Shown here: positions 10,801 through 24,700 of the stretch, in pieces | Position numbering within the stretch: the first letter of the stretch is position 1 | Layout of the letters: each line of letters starts with the position of its first letter | NCBI GenBank assembly: GCA_027186245.1 | Contig: CP114497.1 | Coordinates: 131,501-195,500, forward strand | Direction: 5' to 3' | DNA length: 64,000 nt | Source: Coriaria nepalensis | Lineage: Eukaryota > Streptophyta > Magnoliopsida > Cucurbitales > Coriariaceae | The notes under the pieces: generated by a model | What the model was told of the DNA's origin: nothing | The model's input: only the letters and a program-made list of their open reading frames with translations | The model's database searches: none | Translations under genes and position numbers: made by a program

Positions 10801-13300
10801 GGGGCATAAATTAGCATAAGTAACATAGGTGTCGCACTCAAAGTCCATCAATCCCATAGGCCATAAGTTAGATCATAGCCCAAACATTTCATTAAAGAAG
10901 GAAGACGAAAAATCAAATCAATTACATATTAAACCTTATAATGCAACCTTATGGTTGTTTCAAAAACGCTAGCCTCGTAATCCTTGTTAAAATCCAACGA
11001 GTTAGCAACCCACCTGCCAAGAGAATCAGCAATCAAATAGTTAAGAATTCTGCTATTGACATTCAGACAAACAAGCTCCTATATAGACAATACCCAATTG
11101 GTTTTGTTCATGCTAGCAGGGTAACAACTGCAGTGAGGACAGGGGTTTAAGTTGAGGTGATGGTGAGTAGTCAGGGCAGCAATGGACCCATCTTAAACTT
11201 ATTTACAAAAGACAAATAAAAAATCTATTTTGAACCTTCAAAAAAAGGGTGTTTCTGAAAACTTTTTCAAAATCAGTTGTCAAGACTAGAAATGATTTTG
11301 CATAACTAAAACTGTTCAGAAACTGTAAATTAAGTAACAAAGGCACCTTCTTCTTTTGCTTTCATGAAAAGAGACAGAGCTAAAAGATGTAACATGAGCT
11401 GACAACAGAAAAGGCCTGCAGAAGAAAGGGAGTAACTTTTTCGAAAGACATACACTCTAGCTCTTTGGAACTGCTCATCGAGGCCCATAATATATAAAGT
11501 GTCGAGAGAATCTACTAGAGTTGCTCCAAGACCACCAAAGCTATCGATACCATTCTTAGACTGAGGCTGGTAGCCACCAAAAGGAGAAAGGAATGTTAGC
11601 TTTCAAGTTCCATGTTTTTAAATAAAAAATCCCAAAAGAACACAAAAATACAATTAAGCAGGAAATTCCAATAATCAAAAGTCAAAACTGTTCTTTGAAT
11701 CATCTGTAGATACTCTGAATTCTTTTTGCTCACTAAAGTTAAAATTTGGAAAAAATATATAAATCTGACTAAACCAAGAAAATGATGTGGTTGAATAAGC
11801 TTTCATACCTGAAGTTCGTCTTGCCCCCATGCATATTTCTCGTATGAACTCCAAGCATGAACCATAGCTTCTTTAACCTTTTGTCTTCGTTGTTCATCAA
11901 TGGGATCATGAATAGCAACTCCTTTCTTGGAAGGGTCGCTAGTTCTAACATTATAATTGCCTTGTTTGTCGTCCTTTAGCTCTCCTAACTGAAAATCTGC
12001 TAGTCAATACAATTATCTAGGTCCAGTAAACACATTGTAATAACTATTCTGATATTTGAGAACCAATTTTGTGTGTGTGTGTGGGGGGGGGGGGGGGGGG
12101 GGGGTGGTACTTGCTACTTCAGAACCCTTTTTGACTGAAAAGACATGTTCAAAAGTCAAACACTGTCCTTACACGATTTACACTAAGCGCGTGAACCTAG
12201 ATATGGGCAAGTATATGTGTCACAACCTCAACTCCATAAGCACCAAAAGAAATGGCAGAAAACAGAGAGAAAAGTATTACAGTTAATGGATACAAAAAAC
12301 GAATCACAACCAGATTGGGATTGACATCAATGAGTTATGAGCATGTCATATCTCTTACCAGATTTTGCAAACGAACCACCTCTTCATGTATCTTGGAAAG
12401 TTCTTCCTACAAGCCAAAACATGGTACTATTAAAAGAGGCAGTCTAGGAGAAAATGTTCTCAAACTGTATTGACGTAAATCAGATACAATTTTCTGATAA
12501 ACGACTAACAGTTATAGATAATTTAATTATTACGTATTCAAATCAACTGTTACAAGAATTTTTATTAAGAACTTCAATAAAAACAGCATCACTTACAAGA
12601 TAACAAGTCAGCAGCCATACAATTGTTCATAAGAAAAAAAAAATTGTGCGTATCTATAGTGACGCCTTGACTGCATGCCCGCTATATACAGAACTATAGG
12701 GTATATCAAGTGGTAGTTACCAATTTCACTGACAAACTGACAATAGTGTGTTCTCGTCTTAAAGCTATTGCCTTCTGAACTACCTAAATAACAATAATCA
12801 TATACAGATAAACCCAGCAATACTTTATTTATCCCTTCAAAATAACACTCCAGTCCCACTATCTTGATTTGCCCAAAAGAACTACCGGAAAGATGGATCA
12901 GAACTCATAAGATACTCGTTGCCTTACGAAGGTGAATGAATTAGCCGGATGACATAACATACTCGTTGCCTCAAGGAGGTGAATGAATTAGCCGGATGAC
13001 TGTATTCTTCTATCGTTCCATCAAATTCCAAACCAAACTAATACGATTATGGACTGATTTCTTTACTCCATCAAAATTCTTCGGAAATCAAGCAAAAAAG
13101 ATGGAAATGAAAAAAAATACGAGATGATAAAATAATCGGCATGGTACCTCGTGATCCCTGATTAGAGTCTGGCGATCCCAGACAAGCAACGTTGCAAAGA
13201 CAAAGGTAATGAAGAGCAAAGCGAGTCTTTTTGGTCTCTTGAGATAATACGAAGGGTGACAGTACCTCCATTTGCTCGACGACGATCTGTTCCTAGCCAT
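7893..13300 (-). CDS. MNS1: Mannosyl-oligosaccharide 1,2-alpha-mannosidase, Golgi class I (GH47)
   Basis: Trims Man9GlcNAc2 N-glycans to Man5 in the cis-Golgi; type II membrane enzyme needing Ca2+. Fourteen exons in phase: 13300-13148, 12406-12359, 11988-11809, 11566-11454, 11013-10948, 10784-10613, 10114-10025, 9777-9653, 9500-9435, 9219-9111, 9028-8930, 8684-8574, 8495-8325, 8138-7893; 582 residues. A short basic cytosolic tail with [10 protein letters not shown] is followed by a membrane anchor (about residues 25-41, [16 protein letters not shown]). GH47 blocks include [72 protein letters not shown] and the Ca2+-binding FNTEAHPL near the end. It could be the MNS1 or the MNS2 orthologue. 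Exon 7 ends at an unusual donor (AAG then GTCCAA). Confidence 0.95.
12083..12104. repeat. (GT)n followed by a run of 22 G in MNS intron 2
   Basis: A short GT microsatellite (12071-12082) runs into 22 consecutive G. It lies in the intron between exons 2 and 3 of the mannosidase gene. Length in the real genome may differ, because such tracts are hard to sequence. Confidence 0.9.
12912..13000. repeat. Tandem duplication of 42 bp in MNS intron 1
   Basis: Copies at 12912-12953 and 12959-13000, each starting ATACTCGTTGCCT and ending GAATTAGCCGGATGAC, differ at only a few positions and are separated by 5 bp. They lie within the first intron. Confidence 0.9.
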
Positions 13301-13760
13301 TGGATCTCATACACTAGAGCAATTATCAGTATCCAGATTCACGATCATAAACAATGAACACAAAAGGAAAGAGAACATTTCCGTCGATCTACCATTGAAA
13401 CCGAAAGGTGATTGAAAACAGCTGAATCCGTGAATCAAATAGGAGAAGGAGAGAAATGTTAGGAGGTAAAAAAAAAAAAAAAGGTTAGAAAGCAATTAGG
13501 GATGGATCCCTGGAATAGTGAGACATGCGTTCGAGCAGGAGAAGGGAAAGAGAGTTAGGTCTGAGAGAGAAGGAGAACAACAACAAAGAGATGTGTCTAA
13601 ACGCAGTAGCCGGGGCTAGAAGAAAGGCAGATTGAAAGAAAGCCGAATGGCAATCAAGTAGAGGGAGAAGAAAGTCATTCCGAGTGAGGTGCATCCGCCA
13701 ATCACTGCTTGCCATGTAAGCATGATCTAAAAGCGACTAGAAATATAATTTACTGTGGAC
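13301..13760. promoter_or_regulatory. Upstream region and probable 5' leader of MNS
   Basis: This is the sequence directly before the mannosidase ATG on the minus strand. It is rich in CT on that strand (13430-13700), as leaders often are. No TATA box could be assigned with confidence. The copia fragment begins about 470 bp from the start codon, so the promoter is short or overlaps the insertion. Confidence 0.35.
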
Positions 13761-13769
13761 TAAATTTAG

Positions 13770-14968
13770 TCCGAATTACACGAGCCAAAATGGGGTGTCG
13801 TCTTGGCCATAAGCTCCCAAGGGACAAAATCTTCATTCTACCTCACAGTAGAAAAGCTCAATGGAAACAACTATCTAGAATGGGCACAATCTATAAAGCT
13901 CATCATCGAGGGGAGAGGAAAAATGGGTTACCTCACTGGAGCTCTACCGAAGCGTGCAAGCACTGACCCAACTCTTCCAAAATGGCAGTCGGAGAACTCT
14001 ACCGTAATGTCATGACTCGTTAATTCGATGCAACCATCCATTAAAAAGACCTACCTTTCCTTGCCGACAGCAAAGGATATTTGGGATGCACTCCGAGAGA
14101 CCTACTCATATGTGGAGAATGCTTCTCAAATCTTTGAAATCAAAACCCAAAACTTTCGCAGCTTCGACAGGGAGAAAGGAGCGTTATCGAGTATTATACC
14201 GAGATGAAATATCTCTGTCAAGAACTTGATCTCAATTATGATGAAGAGTGGAGTTGTACTGATGACTTGCTGCAATTTCAGAGGCGACAAGACAACGAAC
14301 GTGTTTTTTAATTTCTACATACTCACCGTGTGCTGAAAATCTAAAGGTGAAAGTTACAGATGGAACATTTTCATCAGTGGCAGGAAAAGGAAACATTCGA
14401 CTCTGATTTCGTAACCCTTGAATCTGTGCTTCATGTTCAAATTATCCTGTATCCTAATTTCCATTAGTCAGTTGATCAAATATCTAAATTGTTGTGCTAA
14501 ATATCTTCTCTCTCATTGGTGACTATCTTCGGGGAAGACAATTGGCAATGCTTTATTACTTTGATGAGGCTGGTGCGAGTAGACAATTATCTCACGCCAC
14601 TTGTGGCTCTGTTTCTATTTCTAAGAAAGATGATATTATGTCATGGCACTTTCGGATGGGACATCCTAATATTCAGTACCAAACTGTTTGCTAGCTAATA
14701 CACAGTGATGTATGGAGACCATCTCGAGTTCCTAATCAACATAACCTATAGGGGGTTTGTTACATTTATCTATGATCGATCACACTCGGGTGTGTTGGAT
14801 ATATCTCTTGAAGGAAAAATCGGAAGTTCAGTTTGTATTAAAAAAAATTTATTCTAGATACAAACACACTCGTTATTGGTACTCATCATGATGGAGAATA
14901 ATCCGCCTCTTGACTTCAGCATGTATGTTCTGTTCTGCATATATCGGACAAAATCCACGGCTCCTTTG
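13770..14968 (+). pseudogene. Truncated Ty1/copia retrotransposon fragment
   Basis: The plus strand reads, in broken frames, a copia Gag start (FYLTVEKLNGNNYLEWAQSI near 13830-13890, then KDIWDALRETYSYVENASQI near 14065-14130), a GAG-pre-integrase block (SWHFRMGHPN near 14640-14670) and the start of the integrase core (LIHSDVW near 14696-14716, THHDGE near 14882). Stop codons and deletions interrupt each part, the zinc knuckle and protease are missing, and there is no reverse transcriptase. It ends abruptly where the minus-strand gypsy element starts. No flanking LTR was recognised on its left. Confidence 0.8.
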
Positions 14969-17900
14969 CTAATCCGAGAATGTAATGGTTGAGAATTGAG
15001 GTGAAGGAGTGATCGGTCTTGAACCAGTTACTACCTCAAATAGAGTACATCCAATATTTCTATTAACAGAATTATTGAATGCAAATTCTGCTAGAGGAAG
15101 GATAAGATCCCAAGTGGCAGTATGATCAGTGATTAAACATCTTAACAGATTCCCTGCACTACGGTTAACAACTTCAGTCTGTCCATCCGTTTGAGGATGA
15201 AATGCACTGGAAAATTTCAACTTACTATCCAGTTTTGCCCATAATGTCTTCCAAAAGTAGCTAACGACCTTAACATCCCGATCAGAAACAATTGTTTTAG
15301 GCAGCCCATGTAATTGGGCAACTTCTTTTAGGAATAATGATGCTACTTTAGACCGCATCAAATGTCCTGTTACAAGGTATAAAATGAGCCATTTTGGAAA
15401 ACCTGTCCGCTACCACCATTATAGAATCATTAGCATGAATAGTTTTCGGTAATCCTAGAATAAAATCCATGCTTAAATCTTGCCACGGTTGATCAGAAAC
15501 AGGTAGAGGTGTGTATAGACCCACATGCTGCTTGTCTGCTTTATAGAGTTGACATATTCTGCAGCGATCAACAACCTGATGCACCAATTTTCTCATTCTG
15601 GGCCAATAGAAAATGATCACCGACTAAGGCATAAGTCTTGTCATAACCGAAATGCCGAGCTAGGCCTCCCCTATGCAATTCTTGAATGAGAAACTCCCTC
15701 ATCGAACCACTAGGAATACACAGTCTCGTTCCTTTAAATAAGAAACCATCCTGCAAAACGAAGTCAGGCATAGAACCTCTAGGTTCTTCATTCACTTTGC
15801 TCCAGACTTTTTCAAAATCCACATCCCCTACATATTGTTCTTTAATTCTTTCAAGACCTGTGATATTGGCAGAAAATGAAAGCAACACATGTCCCCTCCT
15901 ACTTAAGGCATCTGCAACCTTGTTCTCAACCCCTGACTTGTGTTTTATAATAAATGAATATTGCTGCGACGCATCTACCCACTTTGCCTCTCTAGCACTT
16001 AATTTCTTTTGGGAATTTATGTGCTTTAATAAATCATGAGCAGTGTAAAGTATAAATTCCCAATGAAGAAGATAAGGGCGCCAATGTTTAAGAGTGTGTA
16101 TCAATGCATAAAACTCTAAATCATACGTGGAGTACCCTTTTTCAAGCTTCATTTAGTTTTTCACTAAAGAAAGCTATAGGATGTCCCTCTTGACTCAATT
16201 CACCTCCAATGCCCACATGAGAAGCATCACTTGCTACCTCGAATATTTGGCCGATATCGGGTGATTTTAACACGGGTGCTTGGGTCATTTTATCTTTAAT
16301 CTCCTCAAATGCCTTCTTAGCAGCTGTTGTGCAAATAAAATTTTTAGATTTCAATCACTCTGTTAGGGGTACCAAAATTTTGCTGAAATTGCGTATAAAC
16401 CTCCTGCAGAAGGTTGCCAATTCATGCAAACTCCTCACATCATGCACATTTCGAGGCTCGGGCCATTCAACAATGGCTCTAATCTTCTCAGGGTCTGCTT
16501 CGACTCCCTTCTCAGAAATAATAAATCCAAGGAATCCAACACTCCTCTGCATAAAAGAGCATTTCTTTTTATTGATAAAGAGTTGCTCTTCTTTTAACGT
16601 GCTTAAAACTTGTCTCAAGTGCTGCTGATGATCGTGTATACAATGGCTATAGATGATGTATATCGTCAAAATACACAACCACAAACTTCCCAACAAAAGC
16701 TTTTAGAGTTTTGAGTCATGACACACATAAGAGTACTTGGAGCATTCGTCAAACCAAATGGAATGACAAGCCACTCGAAAAGACCATCTTTTGTCTTGAA
16801 AGCTGTCTTCCACTCGTCTCCTTGTCTAATTCGAATTTGATGATAACCACTTCTTAGATCAATTTTCAAAAAGAGCACAGAGTCAATAGACATTCGCCAT
16901 GCCCCATCCTTCTTCGGAGTCAATAGAGCCAGCACAGCACGGGGGCTAAGACTCTCCCTCATAAATCCTCGATGTACCAAATCTTGTACCTGTCTTTGTA
17001 ATTCTTTGTGCTCCTTGGGACTCATCCGATATGGAGCCAAATTAGGGAAAGAAGACCCAGGTACTAGGTCAATCTGACGCTGGATGTCCCTCTTCGGTGG
17101 TAACTTAGTTGGTAGATCATTTGGCATTAATTCCACAAATTCATTCAGAAGAAACTGAACCTCTTTAGGAACTTGTGCACAACCACTTTTGGTCTCCCTA
17201 CTCATCAATGAAAACACCATTGAACTCTCTTGACTAACTGCTTAAAATCGTTGAAGAGTTAAAATGGGGCCCTTAGATTCCTTCTGATTTGAAAATTCAG
17301 CAACTTGAAGAGGCTTTAGAACAATATGCTTTTTGACAAAATCAAATGAATAAGTATTCTAATTGGAGTTCGTGCAAATTTGGCTTCACTCACACAGTTA
17401 CATTTGGCAGTTAAACTTCTTAGCTTTGCCTCGACTCGAATAGCTATCTGATAGGCTTCCTCTACACTCCTAATCTCGTCGTCAAAATATCCCTTTTTAT
17501 TTCTTCCTTGAGTCCGGCGCAGTACATTGTTATAGTTTGGTTTTCCCGCTCCATGATTTGACTTCGGACAGTAAGTTCATGGAACTTATCAGTGTATTGA
17601 TCAACTGATAGCATTCCCTGCCTTAAATCAAGCAATTCTTCAAACATCATCTGCTCATAACCAACAGGCAAATATTTTTCCTTCAACCCCATTTTCATTT
17701 CTTCCCAATCCATCACCGGTGGTTGATGGGTTCTATTAAGCTGCTCCTCTACGCTCAGCCATCATGCCCGAGCATGCCCCTTTAATTTCATTTTTGCATA
17801 ACGAACTTTCCTCAAATCAGACACAGCAAACCATTCAAAATAATCTTCAAGGGAAGTTAGCCATTCTTGAAAAGGACTAGGTTCAAGTTTCCCATGAAAA

Positions 17901-18414
17901 TCAACTGCATCCACCTTCATCCTTCTAGTCACTTCATCCAATGGTTCTTGATAACCATTATTATTCCACGGAATATGCATTCCATTGAAATTCCTTCGCT
18001 GGTTGCGATTGATACGCCCCCTCTGAGGAACTCTTCCCCTGACATTAAATTATTTTCCCCCAAATGCGTTTCCACCATGGGCCATATGAATGACATGGTC
18101 GAAATTCCCCACTTCGCCTTCTCCACATTCATTTTGGACTTCCTGACCGGCTCCTTCTGCATAGACTCTCCTCCAAAGTTGCTCCTATCGTTGGTTCATC
18201 GCTTGTAGTTGTTGCAAGACTAAATTATCTCGTGGGTTAGTGTTGGGATTGGGTTTAATGGTTGGGTTTGGGGCAGGATTGAAATTGGGGTTATGATTCT
18301 GATTGTGAGGTTGACTTTGGGTGTTGCGGTGGGTTCATCGCCTGTGTTTGTCATAAAAACGTGTTTGTCATAAAAACAAATTTTCCAAGGAAAGAAGGGC
18401 TCTGACACTAAAAT
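14969..18414 (-). pseudogene. Degenerate Ty3/gypsy retrotransposon (gag to integrase)
   Basis: Read from the right on the minus strand: primer-binding-like site (18414-18398), Gag with the typical MKLKGHA and DLRQG parts (about 17980-17462), reverse transcriptase (17220-16355; [11 protein letters not shown], and a YFDD box near 16660-16675), RNase H (about 16354-15870; ASDASHVGIGGEL, SGVENKVADALSRR), the zinc-binding and core domains of integrase (about 15720-14969; DFILGLPKT, HPQTDGQTEVVNR). Frames change several times; the part of the reverse transcriptase between RMSIDS and the [11 protein letters not shown] block is missing about 30 codons; no protease domain is clear. The element has lost its 3' end and 3' LTR, ending against the copia fragment. 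Confidence 0.88.
18344..18377. repeat. Perfect 17-bp tandem duplication
   Basis: GTGTTTGTCATAAAAAC occurs twice without a gap (18344-18360 and 18361-18377), just inside the presumed 5' end of the gypsy element. Confidence 0.95.
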
Positions 18415-18420
18415 TAATGA

Positions 18421-19010
18421 AAATAATTTGAATCAGATGAAAATCTCAGTCAAAATGGGGTTTGGAATCTCTCCTCAGAAACCATTCGCCAAGCAAAAAG
18501 ATCAATATTTCCCTGCTTGCATCGTTTTTGGTCAAAGAAACGGTTAAAACAGAAAGTGCTTACAAACTACTCACTAATGACTCGATCAAAGTCTTGAGCA
18601 GTTATTAAAATATTGGAACTTCTACTGCTAAAAGATGCACGTGGCAACTAATTGTCATATCATTAAATTTAACATTGTCTCAGTCTTATGTTAGGAAGCA
18701 TTATTAGGATCATTGAATGATGTAATAATAGTTAACTTACCAACCAGTTTATTAGTAGGTAATTATTTGGATCGTATTTATAAATAGATAGAACGTGCTT
18801 AAGAGATGGAAGGAGATTAATGAAACGGTAGTGTTTATGTTGTACGCAACACCACCGATTTGAAGACACTTGCGTGTTTTATCATCTTATTTGGCCTTGC
18901 GATAAAGTGGTGAATACTCGATACTATTTTAAGTTATCGAGCGTAGGATCGAAGAGAAGAGACAGATCAACTGCTCGAGACTACTGTGATTGCAATGTTG
19001 CACCTGTCCA
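18421..19010. mobile_element. LTR-like sequence beside the gypsy element
   Basis: This non-coding block follows the primer-binding-like site of the minus-strand gypsy element, so it is where its 5' LTR should be, ending about CA at 18421-18425 read on the minus strand. It contains a near-palindromic TATTTATAAATAG at about 18776-18788 that could be a TATA box in either direction. With no second copy in the window, its orientation and its outer boundary cannot be proved; it may belong to the copia element instead. Confidence 0.45.
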
Positions 19011-19241
19011 TGTCGTACATATATCACACTGCAAACGAAGACATAAATAAATAAATAAAGAACAAACAACACGTTCCGCAAAAGAAACAAAACTTTCTGA
19101 ATTCTGATACCCCAAAACCAAAATGATCACAGTCTTCATATTGTTAATATAGAAGAAGTTCTAACAAGCTATATCAAGGAAGAAGAAGTCCACTTAGAGT
19201 TGTCTTCTCAACAAAAGCTTCTCCAAATCACAGATATTTTT

Positions 19242-20479
<1,238 letters not shown>

Positions 20480-20928
20480 ATCTAAACATAAAACAAACAG
20501 TCCATCAAATCCAAATTTACAAAGAATTAACAAAAATCAAACGCATGACAACAATTAGATAACAACAATATAACCACAACTATACTATAAAATAAAGAGA
20601 TCAAAACAAAAGCGTCGGAAACAGTATCAGGTCTCTAAAATACGACCACATAAAAGCGTCGGAAACGGAAAAATACGGACAGATCATAGTGGCGGAACAT
20701 TATGTAAACAAATCTTGGTAAGGGATTTGCATCACACTGATCCAGTAAAATGAAACCCTAATGACATAGAAATACTACATATATAAGCTCGAAAGATTGA
20801 AACAGTATCAAATGACCTCCTCACTATGTTATGAATTACCTGTTGGAGGAGGAAAATCCGAAAGTGAACGTAGAGTTGCTCAGAGTGGGGCGCGCCAAAG
20901 AGAAATGCAGTGCGAATGAAGAAGAAGC

Positions 20929-20946
20929 TAGGGTTTTGTAGGGTTT
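20929..20946 (-). promoter_or_regulatory. Two adjacent telo-boxes in the RPL7 leader
   Basis: On the minus strand AAACCCTA occurs at 20946-20939 and, two bases later, AAACCCTA at 20936-20929. A third copy in the other orientation (AAACCCTAA, 20753-20761) sits in the leader intron. Telo-boxes are established features of ribosomal-protein and translation-factor genes in plants, where they act with site II motifs. Confidence 0.75.
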
Positions 20947-21208
20947 GCAACTTGTAGGAAGCACAGCTCGAGTCATCCGACGGCTGGAATTTAATCCTGA
21001 GAGTGAGTACATCCGGGTCGTTAAGAAAGTGTTCAGGCCCAATGTTTGTTCAACTCAACAATTTTCTCAATAGGGCCTGGCCCAGACTCCGCAATATCTC
21101 TTTACGACCCTACTCTTCACATGGGGGCCCAAAAGTTAGCTCGGTAGTTAGAGCGTTAGATGAGGACCCATCGCCCATGACCATTCATAACAGAATGAAT
21201 GAATGAAT

Positions 21209-21212
21209 CCCC

Positions 21213-21243
<31 letters not shown>

Positions 21244-21248
21244 CCCCC
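21209..21248. repeat. C15 run joined to (TC)n microsatellite
   Basis: Fifteen C (21209-21223), then about nine TC units, then six C. It lies between RPL7 and COPB. Confidence 0.95.
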
Positions 21249-21703
21249 GTCTATATTTTTGGCCAAGGAGAATTAAGGTAGGATGGTTTAAAATGTAAGC
21301 ATAACAAAAATTGTGATAGAATGCAATTGAAGTAGTGAAACGCACTAATCTCTGTTACATTCGTTACAAAAAATATGGATGAACTAGAAACTCGAAAACA
21401 TGCGACTACCCCAAAATGACGGCTGTTCAATCTGTTCTTTTGGGTGTAAATATTTGACATTGATCACTTTTATCTAATAAGAAAGACCATAGTATCTATT
21501 GTGTAAGAAATTCGACGATTTAGGAGTAAACAAGAAAGACAGAAGCTCGAAAATCGTCCCCTCGAAAAGAAAGAAAAAAGGAAAAACAAGAATGATGTTA
21601 CTGACATGACGAGAAGCAAAAGGCGGAATGAGGTTGGAGCAGTACTTCTAAGGCAAGCGACTGCAAAAAATTGGTGAAAGATCTAACGATAATCATCATC
21701 ATA

Positions 21704-24700
21704 TCATGTGCTTCCCTTCTGTTTCAAAGTGATCTTGTCTCCCAGACTGAGAGCAATTCCTTGAGTTTTACTTCTGATCCTGATGTATCCACTCAGCTTA
21801 CCCTCCGTTTGTTTCTCAACACTCAAGTTGACCAAAGCATCCTCCCCAAATACACTCTTCGCATATAAGTTAGCCGCAAGGAACCCACATTCCCCTTCTA
21901 GTGCCGATCTGTGGCCAAACCAGAAACAAACAAAACTAATCACCATAATAAAAAACAAACAAGAATTCATAAAAATCCAACAAAATATATACCATAATCA
22001 CCACAATGAAATATGACAACTAAACTTCTATTTCATTTTTCAAGAATCTGTTTTTATCATTTGTATACTCCTGCAACAAAATTCTACACCTTTGATCATA
22101 GTCACACAGACCCTCAGATAGAACATTCAGAATCATCATAGTCAGATAGTTACACAACTTACGGTGGAGTAAGGCACTTCATGTTAGTTGACTTGATAAT
22201 GTGATTCAAAAATTCCTTTTCATCTTGGATATTGGTACTCACAGCAACCTGTTGTTAAAAAAAAATGATTGACACCAAAACAAGTAATTACATAGAATGC
22301 ATTAATACAAGTTCATCAGCATCAGACTGTAGAACACATTACCAGAACCTGGTTGTGTCTTCATTTTGTAGTTTGGTTTATTTATTTTGCTTAGCAAGTC
22401 AGTTGACATCTCAGACATTCATACAGACTTGGCCAGAGAGGCGCAAACGGAGGATAAGACACTGCTAGAAATAAACTATGTGCATCTCTACCTTGGGAAT
22501 CAAAGTATAAAATATAGGAATGGAAAAGATTTACCTTGTTTTCCCACTCAAACTCAGCCCACATAGCTCTAAATGCCACATCAGAACATGATGCAGGAGA
22601 TATGTAATCCATTATATCAATGTGGATATCGTTAAGAACAATAACAGTCCTCTCAAGTACATTTGAAGAAGACTCATACACAATATTACCAAAGATAACT
22701 CCTGTTTCAGTTGAGGACACCTTAATATTTGCCTTTATCTGTTTGCTTGATTCTGGAGCCAAAGTATAGTTTTGAGGGCGCTCAACAAGTTTGAGATCAC
22801 CCATGGTAGCTAATTCCAAGCACAGATTCTGTAGGGTCTCTTTGGTTCGATTAATAACAGTGACATCAAGGATGATATCATAGTGGTTCACTGTCACATA
22901 AGCTTCTGCATAAACAGGATCACTGAAACCTGTGAGCTGAAGAATGCGATTGAGTATATTTGCATCATTTCTGTCCTTTGTGAACTCTCCAGTGGCGCAT
23001 TTTAGATCATCTTGGACCTCATCTTCCAACTCAAGCTGGCTCATACCCTGAAAATATATGCTCGTATAAGAAGTTCTATCTGAACATAGTAGTATGTTGA
23101 AACAGTATTCATAATCTTAACCACCAATGAAACAAAATAATAACAATAGAACAATCCTAGACTAACATACATACATCAAAGTCTTGTGTTCAAGAGCAAA
23201 ATCAGGAGCAATGGTAAATCTAGAGGTACACTACTAAGTATTCGATAGCTCGTTCTTTTAAGTTCTTACAGAATGAAGATACACGAGGGGTTGGAGCTGT
23301 CTTACCTTTCTGCTCTTCAAATGATAGAAGCCAATAAGATCATCTGGTTGTGCATGAGATGTCTGGGCCCTCACTTTTATTTCCTCCATCTCACGTTGCT
23401 GTTTATCTGCAAGCATTTTTGCAAAGCTCTGTCTGCAAGATTGCAGCCATATCTTCTTCGCGTCATCACCAGTGTTGCATAGCAATCTAAGGCAGAGAAC
23501 AATCCTATCACGAGAATCATTGTCAATTGGATGGGGAAGAAAAGAAGATTCGCCCAATTGTATCACAGAGACCATGACCAACAGCGCCTGGGTAAATGCT
23601 TTGTTAACTTCAACTTTAGAAGGCTGAACCTCCTCCAACCTCAAAACAAGCTTCGTCAGGGTGCAAGCAACAACTGTCCCAAGGAAGAAATCACCTGATA
23701 GAATGAGCGATCTCAAGTTTCCTAGAGAAGAAATGGATCCCTGAACAAGGGTTCGGGGTGATGCAGCACTCTGGGTGGCATAGGTCCCATCTGCAAGAAT
23801 AGCAGGCCTCCTAGAAGACACAGTGGTTGAGCTCACCTGCTTAGTATTCTTCGATGCATCTTGAGACTCTCCTCCCTCAGCAGCTGTGTAAAATGGCAGA
23901 TCCCCAAGGCATTGTTTGATGGTGCCAATTGCACTCTCAACTTCTGAAAGAAAGAGAGAGTACTCTCCAATAATCCAAAGAGCACAGGAACACACTCTGG
24001 CAGCACGAATCTGATAGAAAGTGTCCAACAGCCTTGTAATGATTGAAACCCGCAACTTGGGATTAGTCTCAATAATCTCCCGCACAAAAACAACCACATC
24101 TATAGCTGAAGCCACATTGGTATCGCTCAAGAAATCCATCAGAAGATGAACCACCGTACTCGCCACCTCAGGGAACTTTATTGCACAAGCATGTATTGCC
24201 TGCACCAATATTTGCCTATACTCTCCATTCTTCTCGTTCTCTCCGCTCTGAGTTTTCATCAATTCCTTCTTCAACATCATCACAACCTCATCAACATTCC
24301 TAGGAGTTATCAACTCAAGAACAATGTCAATGGTTTTCCTCCTAATATCTAGATTGGGACTGGTGAGCGCTCGAAGCACGTCCATCACCATCTCGACCAT
24401 AATCTCCCTATGGGAAGTCTTGAGCTCGTTCAGCCTATCAAGCACAATGAGCTTCACATTGTTATCACTTTGGGAGAGCAGGAGCTGACAGTAAGTATTT
24501 GCAGCAGCCCTAATGGCAGTGGGAGCGGAGGACAGTGACACAAGAGTCCCTGCACACTCATAGACGACAGCAGCGGAAGGGGCACTCAACAAAGTGATAA
24601 TAATCTTAATATATTTTCCTTTCTCGGTCTTATTAGACCTACAAACCTTCTTAATCAACTCTAACACGACCATCTGAATTTGTTCCCCCCAATCAATAAT

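Larger units (their letters stand above)
20480..21703. promoter_or_regulatory. RPL7 leader intron and promoter; COPB 3' flank
   Basis: On the minus strand 20840 back to about 20950 is the likely untranslated first exon of RPL7, followed by a leader intron 20839-20482. Upstream (20990-21130) several TGGGCC/TTGGGC elements (for example near 21038 and 21072 on either strand) resemble the site II boxes of growth-related plant promoters. From 21250 to 21703 lies sequence downstream of the coatomer gene, probably its 3' untranslated part. No extra gene is seen. Confidence 0.5.

Noticed and set aside
21130..21175. tRNA-like GTTAGAGCGTTAGATGAGG sequence
   Set aside because: There is no complete cloverleaf and no B box (GGTTCGA) at the right distance.
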